This document shows, piece by piece, positions 1 to 10,015 of a stretch of 64,000 bases of DNA; position 1 is the stretch's first letter, and the number at the start of each line of letters is the position of its first letter. Both the position numbers and the translations under genes were made by a program. The stretch covers positions 123,689,810 through 123,753,809 of the forward strand of contig OX422220.1 in assembly GCA_949130495.1 (NCBI GenBank), read 5' to 3'. Under the pieces are notes generated by a model. That model searched no databases and was not told the DNA's origin. It worked only from the letters and a program-made list of their open reading frames with translations. This stretch comes from Sambucus nigra. Its lineage: Eukaryota > Streptophyta > Magnoliopsida > Dipsacales > Adoxaceae.

Positions 1-1874
1 TATATCTCCTATTCCCAAAAAAACATAAAAAAATGAAGTCGATCGATAATAAACCAATAAGTTTTTATTAAAACTAAAAAGAGCTGTTAATATTTATTGA
101 AAACTTCAATTCAGGATCATTGATAATATTTCCTAAGATGCTCTGCATTCCAGGGGTTCTTAAATTGCTCTCCTTCAAGTGTTTATAGGCAATAGGTACC
201 TAGTCGAATAACTGCAAAGATGCAATATGAACCATGCTAATTTGACTCTAATTGTTTCCTTTTTAGAGAACTTTCTTCATAAACATAGTCTCCTTCTTTC
301 AGGTTGCCCGACTTTACCCTTTTGTTATAATACCTAGAAGTACATTGCTAATAGGTTGCTACCTGGATTTAGCATTCTCCCTGACTTCTTCCACTAAGTC
401 TAAATTTAGCCTTCTTGTTAGATCACTCTTACAAGAATTAAATTAAACACTCTATGACTAGGGAGACCAATTTCTGTAAGAACAACATGTTCGATTCCAA
501 ATGCTAACATGTACGAAGTTTTATTGATGGTTATCTTCGTTGTGGTTCTATAGGCCTATAGGACACTGTGTAATTCCTTGATCTAGTTTCCTTTGGAATC
601 ATTAAGCCTCTTCTTTAACCCATTGATTAGTGTTTTTTTGGTTGCCTCTATTTGACCATTTCACTGAGGATGCTCTAGTGTAGAGTGTAACATTTGGATC
701 CTGGATTGAACATAGTAATCTTCAAACTCTTGGTTGTCAAACTGATTTCCATGGTATGTAATGAAGACATATGGCATGCCATATCTATATGTGATATTTT
801 TCCATATAAATTGGAAAACTCTTTTATAAGTAATTTTAACAAGCGGCTCAACTTCAACCCACTTAGTGAAGTAATCTACGGAAACATCTGAGTATTTAAA
901 TTGTCCCTTCGTCCTCGACAATGGGCCAACCAGATCAATTCCTTATATGGAAAACGTCTATAGGGAGGTGCTTGGTGTCAGAGTATCCCCTGATATTCTA
1001 TGTATGGTGGTTAATTTTTAGCACTTGTCACACCTCCTGGGGTATGAAACACAATCTATGTTCATAATTAGACAGTAATGCCCCTACATGGCCACTCATC
1101 GTACACACGATCGTCCTGCCAAATGATCTCCATAGGATTCTTCATGCATTTCTTTAATTAGATCTTGTACCTCATTAGGGTGGACACACAGGAGTAAGAA
1201 AATAATGAATCCTCTCATATAAAAGACTCTTCATTCCTGTACGTAATTGGCTGCTTTGTACCTTAGGTTTCTCACCCCTTTTGGATCTTTGGACGAAGAT
1301 CATTTTTCAATATACTCACTAATTGGATCCATCCATGAGAGTCCTAAGTCTACTGCTATCAGGCTGATATTCTCTTCGTTAATTCTCATATTCACTAGTA
1401 TATCCACTAGAATGGTCCTTCTTAATTCGATTCTGGGTGCAGAGGCTAGCCGAGAAAGTGCATCTACTCTGGAATTCTCAATTTGTGGAATTCAAACCAT
1501 CATGACTGCTAAAAATTTAGTGATGGTGCTTCGGCCAGGTAATTCGTTATCAGTTCTCCTTTGACTCCATATATCCTTAGCACTTTATTAACAATCAACT
1601 GAGAGTCAATGTGAGCATTTATTTTCTCGGGACCTAATGATAAAGAGAGTTCCAAATACGTAATTAATATTTTATACTCTGCCTCGTTTTTGGAGGCTTG
1701 GAATTGACAACAAATAGCATACCTCGCATTTATATCATCAGGTGTGTTTATGATCAATCTTGCTCCAGTGTTAGTTATATAGTAAGACCTCTCGACATAT
1801 AACTTCCAAATAATAATTTCTTCATCAAAGCTCCCATCGCTAAAAAAGTCTTTACTTTGAGAGTGCGCCAGCAA
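1..1874 (-). pseudogene. Ty3/gypsy (Tat/Athila-type) pol remnant: RNase H and integrase
   Basis: Minus-strand remnant of a gypsy polyprotein. Around 1509-1874 the translation is RNase H-like: a DGS start, a conserved SKNEAEY segment carrying the catalytic Glu, and HIDSQLIVNK carrying an Asp. Around 661-921 it is the integrase core, with VDYFTKWVE, the second catalytic Asp in a GNQFDN context and the closing EHPQ. Further reading to about 440-575 gives the AYRTT and EIGLPSHRV segments typical of Tat/Athila integrase C-termini, interrupted by stops. The domain order RNase H then integrase is the gypsy order and differs from copia. The 5' part (gag, protease, RT) is missing because a copia element abuts at about 1879. 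Stops and frameshifts mean it is non-functional. Bases 1-200 continue the same decayed tail. The lineage call rests on motif recall and not on a tree. Confidence 0.75.
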
Positions 1875-1878
1875 TCAA

Positions 1879-2728
1879 TGTCAAACTTATTTAATTAAAT
1901 TCCAATTTTAGTCCCAACAAGTCTTAACTCTTGCAAACAAAAGTGATTGAATATTGAAATAATCTATGCATGCAAAACAATCACAGTTGAGGAAAAATCC
2001 CCCATAGGGGTAAAACCATCTTATATTCACTATAATTTGTAAAGAACGATTTACACGGACTAAAATGGAAATACAAGTAGTGACATACGAAATACCCTCG
2101 GGCGTCGGTTTCGATGTCATCGACTAGAGTTCCCGTAAGATCTCTAGAAGGTCAGCAATGGAAAAGCTTCATCTTCTCCACAAGTGTACTCCAGATGAGT
2201 AGTATAATCTTCCTTAGGGTTTAGAGGATTAACATAAAGAATTGGGGATCATTTTTGAATCAAAAAGGTATTAAAACCATAAAAATATGAAGTTTGGAAA
2301 TAGGTACTGTTTTGCAGAAATGAAGCTATGCTGACTTGAGAAAAACGTGTAGCACAAATAGTGTTTAAATAGGCATGTTAAGGTGGTGCGTCATTCGAGC
2401 GACATACTATGTCATTGAGAGAGATGGTATCTCGTTCGAACGAGATATGATATCGTTCGAACAATATCAGTGACGTGTCTAAAAAAACTCCTTAAGCCAT
2501 GATGCACGTACGAAGTGTATGTGGAGTAGTGGGAGTTGTTCAAGTGTGCGTTGCTTTAGCCATGATGCACGTACGAAGATGATGGATGCATGAATTTGAA
2601 TCAAGGCTGTCGAGGATGATCGTGGAGACGTACCGAATGTAGCGGTATCAGATATACTTAATTGTGATCTAGGACACTAGGAAAATTCCTAGATTCTACC
2701 CCGAACATTTATAAAACATGTGCTTACA
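1879..2728 (-). repeat. 3' LTR of the SIRE-type copia element
   Basis: The right edge is well defined: ...GTGCTTACA ends at 2728 and is followed directly by the PPT complement. The same ...TTACA-AATCTCCCCC junction occurs at the ends of the LTRs at 54334 and 59799. The left edge (TGTCAAAC at 1879) is my best guess. The LTR contains TTCGAACG palindromes at about 2395-2465, like the gag-only LTRs, and a direct repeat of about 22 bases at 2494-2515 and 2556-2577. At about 850 bp it is half as long as the gag-only LTRs (1668 bp), so it may be truncated on the left. Confidence 0.65.
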
Positions 2729-2740
2729 AATCTCCCCCTA
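2729..2740 (-). other. Polypurine tract of the copia element
   Basis: The complement reads TAGGGGGAGATT immediately inside the 3' LTR. This is the usual position and composition of the plus-strand primer site. Confidence 0.7.
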
Positions 2741-4330
2741 TGTCTATGCCGGTACATACATAAAAATATCCGAATTACTCTGCCCAAAATAAACAAACTG
2801 ACATACAATCTAATATCCCCATTAAACTCAAAAACTGGAAATGCTAAATGTGTGTCTTCACAAATTTGATCATCTTCAAATCTTCAACTCTTCAAACTTT
2901 ATTTGTCATCATCAAGGTGTGAAAAAAATGATTCTCCATTTTGATACCTACACACATGAGACAACAAACAAATACCCATGACGTGCAACAGTTTGAAATA
3001 TAATGATAAGCATAAATAAATATCAATTATGTTCAAGCAAATCATTATAAAAATAAACAAGAAATTATCCCCCATAATTCGTTCTCCCCCTTTTAATGAT
3101 GTCCCCAAATAGACAAATATGAAGAACATAAGCAAAGCTTAATGGAGAATGTCACTGGGAAATAAACTTTCACTTTTTGAATTTTTCACAAATTATATAA
3201 AGAAAAAAAATCACACCATGAAAGAACACCAAAACAACCAAGTCAATGATAGCGAAAATGTAGGAATGTGAACAAATTCAATAGAAAAATCAATACATAC
3301 AACCATAACATATGTGCATGATGAATGTTGGATATTTCTAACGAATAAACTCAGCATCTTCCTTAGGTGTAAAGACTGTGGAATTAAAAGAAATTGACTC
3401 AATCAAATCAGCAAACCAAAGCTCAAAGTGATTTCTACACTAATAACGTCCAAAACGTGTGAAACACTTTTTCATGACTTTCAAGGACGTGCAATCCCGT
3501 TTTTCATTTCTTTCCATCCAAACAGCCTCATAAATGATTATAAATTATATTTTTCTTTTAAGGTGATGAAACTAAAACCTATTGGCCCATTTGAGTTGGC
3601 ATGAGATTCTTTTTATTACCATTTAGTGTTTTCGGGCTATTTTTCAAACGGTGGCTTTCCCAATGAGTTAATTTTTAAACTCTCGTAGGCCTTTCCTATG
3701 ATACACTCGTCATATTTTATTACAATTAATTCCTCATGGTAAACGGTTTTTACATGCACTATTATCTTCTCAAGTTTTATCGCATTTTGGTCGTTGTATA
3801 AACAGAATTGAGATGAAAAAAATAAGCCAATATGTGATAGAGAAGTATAATACTCAAATAATATCGTGCATGTGTGCAATACAGGAGATAAGGAGCCAAA
3901 CTTGTAGAAGATATCACTAATCTCATCTCAAAGACTCCAATTAATGTAAAGCACATGGATGAAATGATGTAGTATCTCAAATCACTAACAAACAGTCACG
4001 AGGAATATGGAATGAAGTTGTGACTATGGTTCTCTTAAATGTTCATCCATAAACGATGTAAACAAAATACAAAATTCTTTTTGTGTTTTTTTAAAAAAAT
4101 ATTAAAAGAAAATCTTTTTGGCTTTTTCTAAAATTAAAAAATAAAATCCTTTTGGAATTTTCACTTTTAAAAAAAATAAAAATCAAACAAAGAAATATAC
4201 AAATGATACAATCTAGAGATAGGAATCAAATGATATGATCATGGAAAAATGTATCCTACTCTAGACCTAGTGACCACGCCTCAGTCAACTGTGCAAATTC
4301 TTATAGACTTCCTAAGACTCTCGAATCTAA
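2741..4330 (-). other. 3' noncoding region of the copia element
   Basis: AT-rich sequence between RNase H and the PPT with no supportable coding capacity; the short reading frames here have no recognisable motifs. Extra PPT-like C-rich motifs occur at about 3066-3090 (CCCCCAT and CTCCCCCTTTT). The gag-only elements at 54335-56134 have a comparable 1.8-kb noncoding stretch in the same position. Confidence 0.6.
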
Positions 4331-5045
4331 GGGCATCTAAAGTCTTAGTGAAGATATCATATAACTGGAGGTCGGTCGATACAAAACTCAAGGATACAAC
4401 CTTGTCCTCTACAAGCTCACGGATGAAGTTCTTTTATATCCTAATGTGTTTTGTTCATGAATTCTGGACTAGATTATAGGATATGTGTATCGCGCTTGTG
4501 TTATGATAGAAAATAGTCACGGTGTCCTGTGATATCCTATAATCCTCCAACAACTAATTCATCCACAGAAGTTATGTGCAACAACTCCCGACGGCTATGT
4601 ACTCAACCTCCACAGTGGACAAAGAGATGGAGTTTTTCTTCTTGCTCAACCAAGAGACAAAAGTAGAACCAAATAAGAAACACCCACCAGAAGTGCTCCT
4701 ATATCCATCTGCATCCCCGGCCCAATCCGCATCCGAATAGGCGGATAAATGGTCACCGGTATCAAAGGAATACCAAATGCTAAATGAGAGAGTCCCACTC
4801 ACGTATTTGATAATACTTTTAAGAGCGAGTAAGTGTGACTCTTTCAGAGATGCCTGATATCGCGCACAGAATCCAACACTAAAGGTTATGTCACGACGAC
4901 TGGAAGACAAGTAGAGAAGACTACCTATCGTACTTCGATACAATGTTTTCTCTACGTACTTTCCTGAAGTGTCATTGCTAAGCTTAGTTGAGGTACTCAT
5001 CGATGTACGTGCAGTCTTAGTTAAGTCGAGAACAAATTTCTTCAC
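4330..5045 (-). pseudogene. Copia RNase H domain
   Basis: The translation from 5045 downward contains GSLLYLSSSRRDI, then AYSDADWAGD, STSGGCFLFG and SWLSKKKNSISLST, the standard copia RNase H landmarks. It ends in VEVEYIA where the family usually has AEAEYIA. Past 4572 the frame is broken, but LLEDYRISQDTVTIFYHN-like residues continue to about 4400. The domain removes the RNA strand during reverse transcription. It is separated from the RT block by a stop near 5050. Confidence 0.8.
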
Positions 5046-5051
5046 AAGGTC

Positions 5052-5957
5052 TCAATCATACTTAGATTGGGAGATGAACATGCCATCCTCTAGTTGACGA
5101 ACCTGGAGACCAAGGAAGAAAGTAAGATCACCAACCATGCTCATCTCAAGATCACTCTTTATCTCCTCCTCAAAGTGATGAGCATGCTGGGAGCACATGG
5201 ATCCAAAGACTATGTCTTCCACATAGATCTGGGTAACCAAAATAGCACTGTCATCTCTCTTGACGATTGACGTCATATCAACTCCCCCTCTCTTGAAGCC
5301 ACTAGATAAGAGATAGGAAGTAAGCCTCTCGTACCAAGCAAGGGGTGCTTGCTTCAAACCACACAAGGCTTTCCTCAGATAGTAGACGTAATAAGGATGC
5401 TTAGGGTCTTCAAACCCTTTTAGTTGTTCCACGTAGACCTCATCCTATAGAATGCCATTCAAAAAGGCAACCTTCACATCCATCTGATATAACTTGAAGC
5501 ACAGATGACATGCGACGGTGAGTAGTAAGCGGACGGACTCAAGGCTTGTAACAGGAGAGAATGTCTCGTCAAAGTTTACACCCTCAATCTGTATGTAACC
5601 TTGATCGACCAACCTAGACTTATTTCGGATAATGGTACCAGTCTTATCCACCATATTCTTGAAGATACACTTTGTACCTATCCCATTGATCTCACTAGGT
5701 CGGGGGACCAGTTCCCAAACATCATTCTTTCTAAACTGAAGCAACTCATTCTTCATAGTAGATATCCAGTGTTCATCTTTGAGTGTTTCCTTATAGTTCT
5801 CGGGCTCTACTTTGGACTTGTAGCAAACATGAATAACAACGTTCTCTAGCTGAGCACGAGTATTAACCCCTAGGGTGGAATCTCCTAATATAGTAGAAGG
5901 ATCATGACTCTTGCGAACCCAAGCAGGAGTGTCCCCTAAATCAGGAATGGGAACCAC
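5052..5957 (-). pseudogene. Copia reverse transcriptase (RVT_2) domain
   Basis: Two blocks. 5957-5445 has the N-terminal RVT_2 landmarks WISTMKNELLQF, NDVWELVPRP, FSPVTSLESVRLLL and QMDVKVAFLNG. 5432-5052 has [17 protein letters not shown] and [10 protein letters not shown]. The last motif is the catalytic box, where the family has YVDD; the first Asp is Glu here. The stop between the blocks, near 5445, separates LNG from the following VEQLKGF residues. It would have copied element RNA into cDNA in the virus-like particle. Inactive because of stops and the changed catalytic motif. Confidence 0.88.
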
Positions 5958-6188
5958 TCAAGGTATGGGAGGCACAACGGGATCATCAGTAGAAAGTGCA
6001 CCACCATCACCCAAAAGGTTAGAATCAATAAACGCCAGTGGTTCGTCATCTTGCACAGTGACGTTTATTGACTCCATAACCTGAGAGATATTCAGGTTAT
6101 ACACCCGATAAGCTCTACTAAACGATGAATAACCTAAAAATATCCCCTCGTCGCTCCGGGAGTCGAACTTTCCTAATTGTTATTTATC

Positions 6189-7175
6189 TCATTGGATGTA
6201 GCATTTGTTCCCAAAGAGACAGAAATATAAAAGGCTGGGCTTCTTTCCAGTCCATAATTCGTAGGGCATCATAAGTGTGTGTCGATGAAGATATACCCTA
6301 TTCACTGTATGGCATGCGCTAGACACCGCCTTTGCCCAAAATCTTCTTACAATTTTATGACCCAAAAGCATAGATCTAGCCATCTCCTAAATCGTCCGAT
6401 TCTTCCTCTCAACAATCCCATTTTTCTGAGCAGTCCTAATGGCTAAAATTCGCGTTTGATTCCGAGGCTCACATAGAAAAGATCTACTTTTGCTTCTTTA
6501 AACTCAGTGCCATTGTCACTACGTATTCTATTGATAGTGACACCATGTTGATTTTGCAGGATACGACACTCGGACATAAGAAAATCCCTAGCATCGGATT
6601 TCTCTCGCATAAAACCTATAATATAGTAGCGTGAGAAATCATCTACCACCACGATAATGTACCTCTTACCACCTAAAATCTCAGTATGAGTAGGAACCAT
6701 AAGATCCATATGCATCAACTCAAGAATGCAAGAGGTGGTAATGGAATTAAACTTCTAATGTGGGCTACGAATTTTCTTTCCCAACTGGCAGGGTCCACAA
6801 ACTGTGAAAGTTGACTTTCCAAGTGATGGTAAGCCACGTACTAGGTCCTTTTTTAATTAACTTTTCTAAATCTCGAAAGTTCACATGACCTAGACGTTGA
6901 TGCCACAGATCCATAGTAGTGATCGTGGCGTTGTTATAGACATATAAGAACTCAAGCATGATCCCATAACAATTATCTTTAGTCCTCACCCTTTGTAATA
7001 AAAGTTTACCAATTTGATCATAGACGTGACATTTATTCCGATCAAACTTTACTGCAAAGTCAGTGTCGCACAGCTGGATAATGCTGACTAAATTTGCTTT
7101 CAATCCCTTGACGTACAACACATTCTCTAGCGTAGGAAATACTGGAACTCTTCTGTAACACATCCTATTATTCAA
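6189..7175 (-). pseudogene. Copia integrase (GAG-pre-integrase zinc domain plus catalytic core)
   Basis: 7175-6765 contains VLYVKGLKANLVSI and MDLWHQRLGHVN, the GAG-pre-integrase region with its HHCC zinc-binding histidines. 6718-6443 carries the catalytic core: VVVDDFSRY with the first Asp and IRSDNGTEF with the second. 6383-6189 carries the segment after the third acidic residue (AVSSACHTVNRVY, PYELWTGKKPS, LFGNKCYI). Breaks at about 6765-6718 and 6443-6383 put the pieces in different frames. The enzyme would insert the cDNA into the host chromosome. Confidence 0.87.
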
Positions 7176-7199
7176 GATTTATTCCCATCTCCAAAAGTG

Positions 7200-7290
7200 A
7201 CTATACCTTCCTTATGATCCTTGAGGGAGGTAAACAGGGAAACGTCACCAGTCATGTGCCTGGAGCACCCACTATCGAAGTACCACTATA
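7200..7290 (-). pseudogene. Copia aspartic protease active-site fragment
   Basis: Reading the minus strand through 7282-7205 gives FDSGCSRHMTGDVSLF and then LKDHKEG. DSGCSRHMTG is the active-site signature of copia proteases (D-S-G followed by S.HMT). It lies just upstream of the integrase zinc domain, as expected. Only a short block is clearly in frame. Confidence 0.75.
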
Positions 7291-7399
7291 GAGAATTATG
7301 TGCTTTAGGATCAACATCAACGATAAGGTCTTTTGTGTTGTGTGTTGGCACCCAAGATGTGGTAACCTTCTGTTTGAGCTTCTTATTATTGACTCTAGT

Positions 7400-9240
7400 T
7401 GGGATTTTATAAGTGTCCACTAACGGCATAAAAATCCGTCGGAACTCTTCCACTATACTCTGAGATGTGGCGATTAGAAAATCAGCTCGCTCTCTAAGAC
7501 TCTCAAAATCAGTAGTGGCATGTGACAGAGAAAAAGTACATCGTGTTCGACCCTAACTATAGCAATAATCACAAAGATGGCCTTTTCTTTTATAGTAAGT
7601 ACAAAAATATGTAAACTTAGGCCAACTTTGATTTGCATTTCTTGGCCGAACTCTCTTCTGATTTTTAGGTGGGTGGCCATAAGGATTTGTAATAAACTCA
7701 GGAACTAGTTCCAATGTCGTATGGGATGTGGAAGCGCCATCAAACCTATTCTTGGCCTCTCACCTAAATGCAAAGCAGGGGCGACGAGCATCTTTCCCAT
7801 CTTACTAGATCGATCCTCAATTCTTACCTTGACTTACTAGGCTCTCTCAAGGTCCTGGGTGAGTTGGGCTACAAGAGCTTCCAGTTTCTTTCGGGTGTCC
7901 AGGGAGGAATGGAGCTCACTCGTCAGATTAGCCACTTGCTTTGTAAATTCCCCCTTTTCTTTCATAAAAACATTTTCTCTCTCTTCAAAAACTTTCTCTC
8001 TCTCAACACAGGCGATCTCTCTCTCTCTCAAAGTAGTGGATATGGAGGTCTTTCTCTTTCTCATCTCTCATAATTTTTTTCTAGCGAAGCTATCCTAAGA
8101 GGTAACGCTTTGTTATGCTTTTTGGTTTAGAAAGTATCAACATATAAACCAGTGTACGCACGTCAGAGATCACTCTTGCTCTCACTTGCTTCTTCCTCCC
8201 CCTCGCTCACACAACTATCACTATCGAGGTGTCCCTATGAGCTTGCATCCTCATCATCGTGAGGAGTACTATCAGGACTCACATGACTAGCCATGAATTC
8301 GGTGAAGCTACATTCATGAGAATACTTATCTCCAGAGTCCACCGACTCGACCTCGCTATCGTCACTAAGGGTGGGGTTTAAAGAAGATTTGGATTTTTCT
8401 TGACGTTTCAACCTAGTTGCACACTCAAACCCCCGATGACCTCTACCGCCGCACTCAAAACATCTCTCAGTTTCTTTCTTAGATGTGTCCGTTTTATCTT
8501 TCTCAAATTTCTTTTCGGATTTATTTTTCTCAAAATTATTTTTATCTTTAAAATTTCCATTTTTCTTTAATTTGAGAAATTTCTTGAATTTTTTTGCAAA
8601 TAGGACCAAATTATGTAAGTCAAAATCAGAATCAGAATCAGACATCTCTTCCTCTCTTTTCTTAGACGACTCAAATCTCTTTGACCCCTCTCTCTTTCTG
8701 GCCTGGGCTTTAAGTGCTACCCCTTTATCTTCTAATTTTATCGTGTTTGGGAACATGTCGATTTCATAGGTCTGTAGGTCTCCAACTAACTCCTCTAATT
8801 TTAGTGTACTCAAATTACATAATGAATTTCACACAGTGAGTTTGGGGATAAATATCTTAGGCAGTGATCTCAAAATTTTCTTAACTACGCTAGCACCAGG
8901 AATGTGTTCTCCTAAGTTAAAACTAGTGTCCATGATATCAGATAAGCATGCATAAAATTCATCAAAATACTCATTTTCATGCATGGAGATAGTTTCAAAA
9001 TGTGTAGTTAAGTTTTACAATTTAGATTCTTTCACAACATTTGCGCCTTTATGGGTAAGTTGCAGAACGTCCCTTCCCTTTTTAGACATGGTACACATCA
9101 TGATGCGCCAGAACTCATCAGGGGTGACGTTTATGGAAATGGTACTAAGCCCACGTGAATTACATGTACTCTATTTAAATTCATCCTCGATCCATGCAGT
9201 CACATATTTTAGAGTAGTTACATATTTTAGAGTAATAAAG
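7400..9240 (-). pseudogene. SIRE-type gag, broken and N-terminally truncated
   Basis: From high to low coordinates: a UBN2-like segment near 9200-9040 (VTPDEFWRIM, then DVLQLTHKG); an open block 8813-8235 with KLEELVGDLQTYEIDMFP, a lysine-rich linker and a CCHC zinc knuckle CFECGGRGHRGFEC; a charged coiled-coil block 8064-7837; and near 7610-7570 a second knuckle-like CTYYKRKGHLCDYC in which the second Cys is Tyr. Segments in the same order occur in the gag-only copies at 56135-58075 and 61567-63507. The N-terminal first ~50 residues are absent. Gag would form the particle and bind element RNA. Confidence 0.8.
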
Positions 9241-10015
9241 GTGGAATTGGCCCCTTCATTTTCATATCTTTATATTGGTTGCTTAACTCTTATTGGTAAC
9301 ATCTCATTAATGTGCACCCTGTCCAAATGATATATCCTTCGTGCATAGCTAAAACTCCTGAAATTACGATAAGTTATTCAACTTATCTTCAAATCAGAGA
9401 ACTCAACAAGTCGAGAGGGTTCGTAGAAATTATAGTAAGTCTTAGACTCGTTTCAATTACTACCACCCTCTGGTCCTTATTGCGAACATAAGAGGCCTTA
9501 TAAAGTTTTCCCAGCAACAATAAATGCCCTACAAGTGATCCTTAGGTAATAAAGCAAACTCAGGTTGGTCACTAACTTTAGTTGGTCGAGAAAATCCTCT
9601 CCGGGCAGATCGGCCATTATCCAGGTACATTCTTGCCATCATCTTACTTAGGCCTAAGGGAGTGTGATAAAATGACCTAAAAGGTAAAGTGGATAGAATG
9701 ATATTGCCAAGGTATATTGGACTGGGAGAATGTCTCAACACATAAAAATAAAAGGCTAACACTTAAGTATCATTTAGTCGATTGAGAAACCCAAAATAAT
9801 TATTATAGTATAAAGCCTAAGTTGGTCAATCAGTATTATTTGGTCGGTAAAGATATCGAGTAACCAACGAGCGAATGCTCTTTCAATAACGTAAGCAATA
9901 ATTAATAACACGTGTTTAGTCAAGATATGCTCAAAATTTGGGATAAGATTAATAAAGTGATGCATTGAAATATATGGTTAGAATTACATCAAAAAACTAA
10001 AAAGTACAAAAAGAC
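9241..10015. other. Unassigned spacer
   Basis: No recognisable domain on either strand. An 18-bp direct repeat (cacatattttagagtagt, then a near-copy) sits just to the left at 9201-9236, at the point where the copia gag becomes unreadable. The short frames at 9529-9965 have no motif I can recognise. Confidence 0.4.

Larger units (their letters stand above)
1879..9240 (-). mobile_element. SIRE/Maximus-type Ty1/copia retrotransposon, 5'-truncated
   Basis: A copia element on the minus strand, read from high to low coordinates as gag, protease, integrase, RT, RNase H, 3' noncoding region, PPT and 3' LTR. This order, with integrase before RT, is diagnostic for Ty1/copia. The lineage is suggested by the long gag with zinc knuckle, the long noncoding stretch between RNase H and the PPT, and the GGGGGAGA-type PPT. 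No 5' LTR or primer-binding site is visible; the element breaks off inside the gag N-terminus near 9240. Pol is broken by several stops and frameshifts. It lies beside a gypsy pol fragment (1-1874), so it probably inserted into that element. Confidence 0.85.

Noticed and set aside
1..1874. Endogenous pararetrovirus instead of gypsy
   Set aside because: Integrase residues are present and the domain order and motifs fit Tat/Athila gypsy; plant pararetroviruses generally lack integrase, and no movement-protein or coat-protein motif was seen.
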